Of a stretch of 28,279 nucleotides of DNA, positions 25,047 through 28,279 are shown piece after piece. Source of the DNA: Legionellaceae bacterium UBA6148 (lineage in GTDB: Bacteria > Pseudomonadota > Gammaproteobacteria > Legionellales > Legionellaceae); assembly GCA_002423125.1 (NCBI GenBank), contig DIUW01000007.1, positions 12,339 through 40,617 of the forward strand, in the 5' to 3' direction. The stretch's first letter is position 1. Each line of letters begins with the position of its first letter. The notes beneath the pieces are model-generated. The model was not told the DNA's origin. It worked only from the letters and a program-made list of their open reading frames with translations, and ran no database searches. Made by a program: the position numbers and the translations under genes.

Positions 25047-28000
25047 ATGACACCTTTACATAACACCTTAAACAGCGTTATCGCACGTTTATCTGAGCAT
25101 GAAAAAAACTTGCCAAAGGCAAACCATGTCAGGGAAAAGGTCTACCAGTCCTATCTAAAGAAAGTCATCTCTGATTTAAACACGCAAAATACCGAAGATA
25201 TAGCGACACTTGAGAAAAATATAGAGCAATATCTACGCCAAAACTGGCTTTTTATCCGCAAAAATCTATTAAGCTACACCGCGCTTCCTAGAGACGTCGT
25301 CACTTTATCGTTTTGCAAACTTGCAGAATCACTCAGTCAACATAAGAACGAACATTTGAAACCAGGAGAGGCGCCTGTTTCTGAATTAGATTTATTGATG
25401 CCCGAATTGAACTGGATTTCGGCATATGAGCAAGACTACCCTTCCTACGTGGTGATTCATGCACCCAAGGTGGATACGCGAGAAAAACAAGAAGCGGAAG
25501 CCCGCGAAGCCCGCTTGAAAGCATTCCCCTCTCCCACTCCGCCGCCTCCAACAAGCGATAAGGTTCCCAAAAATCCAACCATTGACCAAATGGTTGGCTA
25601 CTTATTCATGGAAAAAAACAACGCCCCATTAAAGCGCTTACTAGCGATAGAAAGCGGCCCTTCTTTCAAAGAAAATTTAGAAAAATATAACGCCGAACTA
25701 AAATTGGATGAGGCCATTAAAAATGAAATTTCAGAATACTTGGAATTAAAAAAGAACCCATCAATATCTCATTGGTTAGCTAATAGAAACGAGCCTGTTT
25801 TTATGCGACATCTTGAACCTCATCGTCATTTGACGAAATTACGCGAGCAACTGAAGAGATTACACGAGCAACACGCAAAACGTGAATCGGCAGAAAGCTG
25901 CGTTAAAAAAGGAGAGTACAAAGAGCTGAGCAACAACTATTTTGTTCCAACCAATATCCCACGGATTCTAGAAACACATATTACCAGCACCGATGGAAAA
26001 TCGCTCATCCCAGTGATGGTTCTAGCCGATATAGACAACAATAAAAGACCCTATTGTCACGATTTTGATACACTACAACCGTCATCTATCGAAGAAGAGC
26101 TCGCGCGACTGACTTCACACTCAAGTTTTTCTTTAGCTTTGGTCAGCGCTAAAGAGCGATGGGATGCCCTTTCTGGAGAGGACTCACATCTTTTGGGTCA
26201 GTTACAGCTATTATGCAAACACTTCAAGCTTAGTGACGCATATGCAGGGACAGGAACCGAAGAAAAGGCTGCCACTGGTGCTTTTCTTGCGCTTGTGGCG
26301 TTTCATGACTATTACAATGCGCTAAGTTCCCCAATAAAAGAAACAATCCCACAAGACATACGGGATGAAATTGACTTATTGTTAAAACTAGCTTCAACCG
26401 ACAAAAAAAACCCTGAGGAGGATTTTGCGAGCTGTATAGCAACGCGTAGGAATGTACTTGCAAAAAAGATGGGTAAGCACGAAAATATACTCATTAATAT
26501 TCCTTCTGCAGCAGAGCGAAAAGAGCTTATTAAATTAGCTGAAGAAACGCTCGCGGAAGCCAGAGAGGCTTTTATATCAGAATATCAAATAGCCCCCCCT
26601 TCCCGCGGACAAAGCCATCAGAAAGCGATGTCACTAACAAACGACGATAATCTTTCTGCTGATGGAGATAGACTCCCACTTACAAAAGAGCTGTTTAATA
26701 CCTTTAAGATTTCTATCGATACCAAAACCTTAGCCGGTCTTCGTATGGTGATGGCATGGAATGCGGACGACATCAGAGAAACGTTTAAAGACGATGCGCT
26801 TGTAAAAAAAGACTTTCTCAATACAATAAATACTCTGGAAGAACTGCAAAGTTTATGTTTAGAGTTCTCAACACAAAAACTCAGCGCCTTATTCTCTCTT
26901 CTTCAACCTGAATTACTTACACCCTATTTTTTCACAAAAGACTCCGCTAAAAATATGGGTTATATCCTATTCGGCCTTACTCTAGAAAAACAAGTTTTCA
27001 TTCTGACTGAGTTTCTTAATACTGAAAAAAAATCAATTAGTAGAAAATATGAACTGTTATTACATTTAATTCTAGATGTGCCCGATCTTTCACAATCCAT
27101 TTTTACATTGATTAACAGCCCTCCTGAAGACATAAAAAAGGATATGAAAGACATAAAATACACAAAAGACGCGTTCACTAATCTAGTGTTAGTACAAAGA
27201 ACGCTTCTGCTTCAAAATCCTGAACTACTTAAAATATCACTCATGCTACTTGATGGTAACGAGCGATTTGATGCCATAATGGCAAAAAATAACTTAATGA
27301 GAACAATTCTAGATGATGCAATACAGTACCCAAAATCACTAAAAATAATTTTAGAGTCGCTGCCTGATGATGAGAAACGCCTACTAGTCATTAGTCAAAA
27401 AAATCACGATGGCCGCACAGCCATGCATGCTGCAATAAAGCATCCTGAATCACTGAAAATAATTTTAGCGTCGCTGCCTAATGATCAAAAACGCCTGATA
27501 GCCATTAGCGAAAAAAATCAGCTTGGCGATACCGTCATGCATGTCGCGATAAATCATCCTGAATCACTGAAGGTGATTTTAGCGTCGCTGTCTAATGATG
27601 AAAATCGCCTGTTAGCCATTAAAGAAAAAAATAAATATAACCGCGCAGTCATGCATACGGCAATATATCATCCTGAATCACTCAAAATAATATTGGAGTC
27701 GATTTCTAATAACAAACAACGCCTATTAATAGCCTCCGCAATAATAAACGAAACCGAACTAGACCATACGTTAATGAAAATACTTGTAGGTTTATTTTCT
27801 GAAGAAAATCTAGTTATTCTTGTGACTAAGTTTTTAAAAACCGAGAAAATAACACCGACCCAAAAAAAAGACATGCTCATGCTATTGTTCATATTATTAA
27901 TGCATACCAATCCAGGGTATTCACAACTCATTCCGATGGTGATTAACAACCTTCCTAAAGAGATGCAGGCCCCGCTCAGTGACAAACGCTTAGGAACCTT

Positions 28001-28279
28001 CTTCCTAAAACTTGAATTACTGAAAGTGATTTTACCGTCGCTCTCTAGTGATAAAAAACGCCTAATCGCGATTAACGAAAAAAATCGTAATGGCGATACC
28101 GCCATGCATGCTGCAATAGACCATCCTGAAACACTAAACATGATTTTAGCGTCACTGTCTAATGATGAAAAACGCCTGTTAGCCATTAACGAAAGAAATC
28201 AATTGGGCAATGCAGCCATGCATATGGTAGTAAATCATCCTGAATCACTGAAAATAATTTTAACGTCTCTGCCTGATGA
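25047..28279 (+). CDS. Large ankyrin-like repeat protein, truncated by the window end
   Basis: The frame starts at ATG 25047 and stays open for 1077 codons to the window edge, so the C-terminus is missing. Residues 1-159 are helical and charged; 160-174 are proline-rich (FPSPTPPPPTSD); 175-630 are mostly helical with no family I recognise. From about 748 the protein is built of 38-residue repeats with a core like N-x-x-G-D-T-A-M-H-A-A-I-x-H-P-E-S-L, recalling the TPLH motif of ankyrin repeats but with a longer loop. Four run at 748-899. A helical insert (about 900-1012) follows, and two more start at 1013 and 1051. No signal peptide or membrane segment is seen. A good promoter stands upstream; GAG at 25038-25040 is a weak ribosome binding site. 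Ankyrin-like repeats suggest protein binding. A secreted effector acting in a host cell is a reasonable inference for Legionellales but is unproven. Confidence 0.85.
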   Translation, partial: MTPLHNTLNSVIARLSEHEKNLPKANHVREKVYQSYLKKVISDLNTQNTEDIATLEKNIEQYLRQNWLFIRKNLLSYTALPRDVVTLSFCKLAESLSQHKNEHLKPGEAPVSELDLLMPELNWISAYEQDYPSYVVIHAPKVDTREKQEAEAREARLKAFPSPTPPPPTSDKVPKNPTIDQMVGYLFMEKNNAPLKRLLAIESGPSFKENLEKYNAELKLDEAIKNEISEYLELKKNPSISHWLANRNEPVFMRHLEPHRHLTKLREQLKRLHEQHAKRESAESCVKKGEYKELSNNYFVPTNIPRILETHITSTDGKSLIPVMVLADIDNNKRPYCHDFDTLQPSSIEEELARLTSHSSFSLALVSAKERWDALSGEDSHLLGQLQLLCKHFKLSDAYAGTGTEEKAATGAFLALVAFHDYYNALSSPIKETIPQDIRDEIDLLLKLASTDKKNPEEDFASCIATRRNVLAKKMGKHENILINIPSAAERKELIKLAEETLAEAREAFISEYQIAPPSRGQSHQKAMSLTNDDNLSADGDRLPLTKELFNTFKISIDTKTLAGLRMVMAWNADDIRETFKDDALVKKDFLNTINTLEELQSLCLEFSTQKLSALFSLLQPELLTPYFFTKDSAKNMGYILFGLTLEKQVFILTEFLNTEKKSISRKYELLLHLILDVPDLSQSIFTLINSPPEDIKKDMKDIKYTKDAFTNLVLVQRTLLLQNPELLKISLMLLDGNERFDAIMAKNNLMRTILDDAIQYPKSLKIILESLPDDEKRLLVISQKNHDGRTAMHAAIKHPESLKIILASLPNDQKRLIAISEKNQLGDTVMHVAINHPESLKVILASLSNDENRLLAIKEKNKYNRAVMHTAIYHPESLKIILESISNNKQRLLIASAIINETELDHTLMKILVGLFSEENLVILVTKFLKTEKITPTQKKDMLMLLFILLMHTNPGYSQLIPMVINNLPKEMQAPLSDKRLGTFFLKLELLKVILPSLSSDKKRLIAINEKNRNGDTAMHAAIDHPETLNMILASLSNDEKRLLAINERNQLGNAAMHMVVNHPESLKIILTSLPD
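27288..27743 (+). repeat. Four tandem 114-base coding repeats
   Basis: Four units start at 27288, 27402, 27516 and 27630, each 114 bases and 38 codons. The last two thirds of each unit (CATCCTGAATCACTG and onward) are nearly identical in DNA between units two and three, while the first six or so codons vary. The first and fourth units are more divergent. This points to duplication followed by change at the loop. Confidence 0.85.
28083..28279 (+). repeat. Second block of 114-base coding repeats, cut by the window edge
   Basis: One complete unit at 28083-28196 and most of another from 28197 continue the same 38-codon pattern. The stretch at about 28010-28082 preserves the second half of a unit, with its first half replaced by the helical insert. 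The array probably continues beyond the window. Confidence 0.8.

Noticed and set aside
24832..25053. A 73-codon minus-strand frame reading RRPEHSEGSP
   Set aside because: It lies across the dispersed repeat and the promoter of the next gene; such peptides are a usual by-product of this repeat type.
27668..28186. A 172-codon open frame on the minus strand
   Set aside because: It runs antisense through the repeat array, and its own repetitive sequence simply mirrors the coding repeats on the plus strand.
27288..28279. Regularly spaced direct repeats as a CRISPR array
   Set aside because: The units are contiguous 114-base coding repeats in one open frame, with no spacers of unique sequence and no cas genes nearby.

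Overview
The window looks like a chromosomal segment of a gammaproteobacterium, most likely in the order Legionellales (Legionella, Coxiella, Aquicella or Berkiella relatives). The evidence is A/T-leaning DNA, housekeeping genes typical of Gammaproteobacteria (lptD, amgK-murU, mpl, yhdP, lolA, ftsK, trxB, infA), and long, unrecognised, eukaryote-interaction-like proteins between them, including an ankyrin-like repeat protein. The genus cannot be fixed from the sequence alone.

Layout. 1-255: no gene, with decayed dispersed-repeat remnants and a weak promoter. 256-4333 (+): four overlapping genes forming an amidoligase operon (papain/C39-like cysteine peptidase, RLAN-type RimK-like ATP-grasp ligase, GCS2-type carboxylate-amine ligase, N-formylglutamate amidohydrolase-like protein), closed by a hairpin terminator. 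4355-5947 (-): a superfamily 1 helicase gene in decay, spread over two reading frames with stops. 6026-6940 (-): an unknown single-pass membrane protein. 7093-8244 (+): an exported family 3 glycoside hydrolase with its own promoter. 8252-11131 (-): a GIY-YIG protein and lptD. 11206-12890 (+): amgK-murU, divergent from lptD. 12870-20855 (-): a probable operon ftsK-lolA-yhdP-mpl whose last gene overlaps murU tail to tail. 20928-24768 (+): trxB, a 474-residue unknown, infA, and an exported Ntn-type amidohydrolase. 24831-24962: a palindromic dispersed repeat. 25047 to the edge (+): a very long gene, truncated by the window, whose C-terminal part is built of 38-residue ankyrin-like repeats.

How the parts fit. 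Most known genes serve the envelope: LPS export (LptD), lipoprotein carriage (LolA), phospholipid transport (YhdP), and peptidoglycan recycling (AmgK, MurU, Mpl, perhaps the exported GH3). The amidoligase operon is the best candidate for an uncharacterised system. It carries two different ATP-dependent amide-bond-forming enzymes and two amide-breaking enzymes in one translationally coupled unit, which suggests synthesis and trimming of an unknown Glu-containing peptide, tag or metabolite. The proteins at 6026-6940, 21942-23366 and 25047-end are plausible secreted effectors, but that is inference from their form and the likely taxon.
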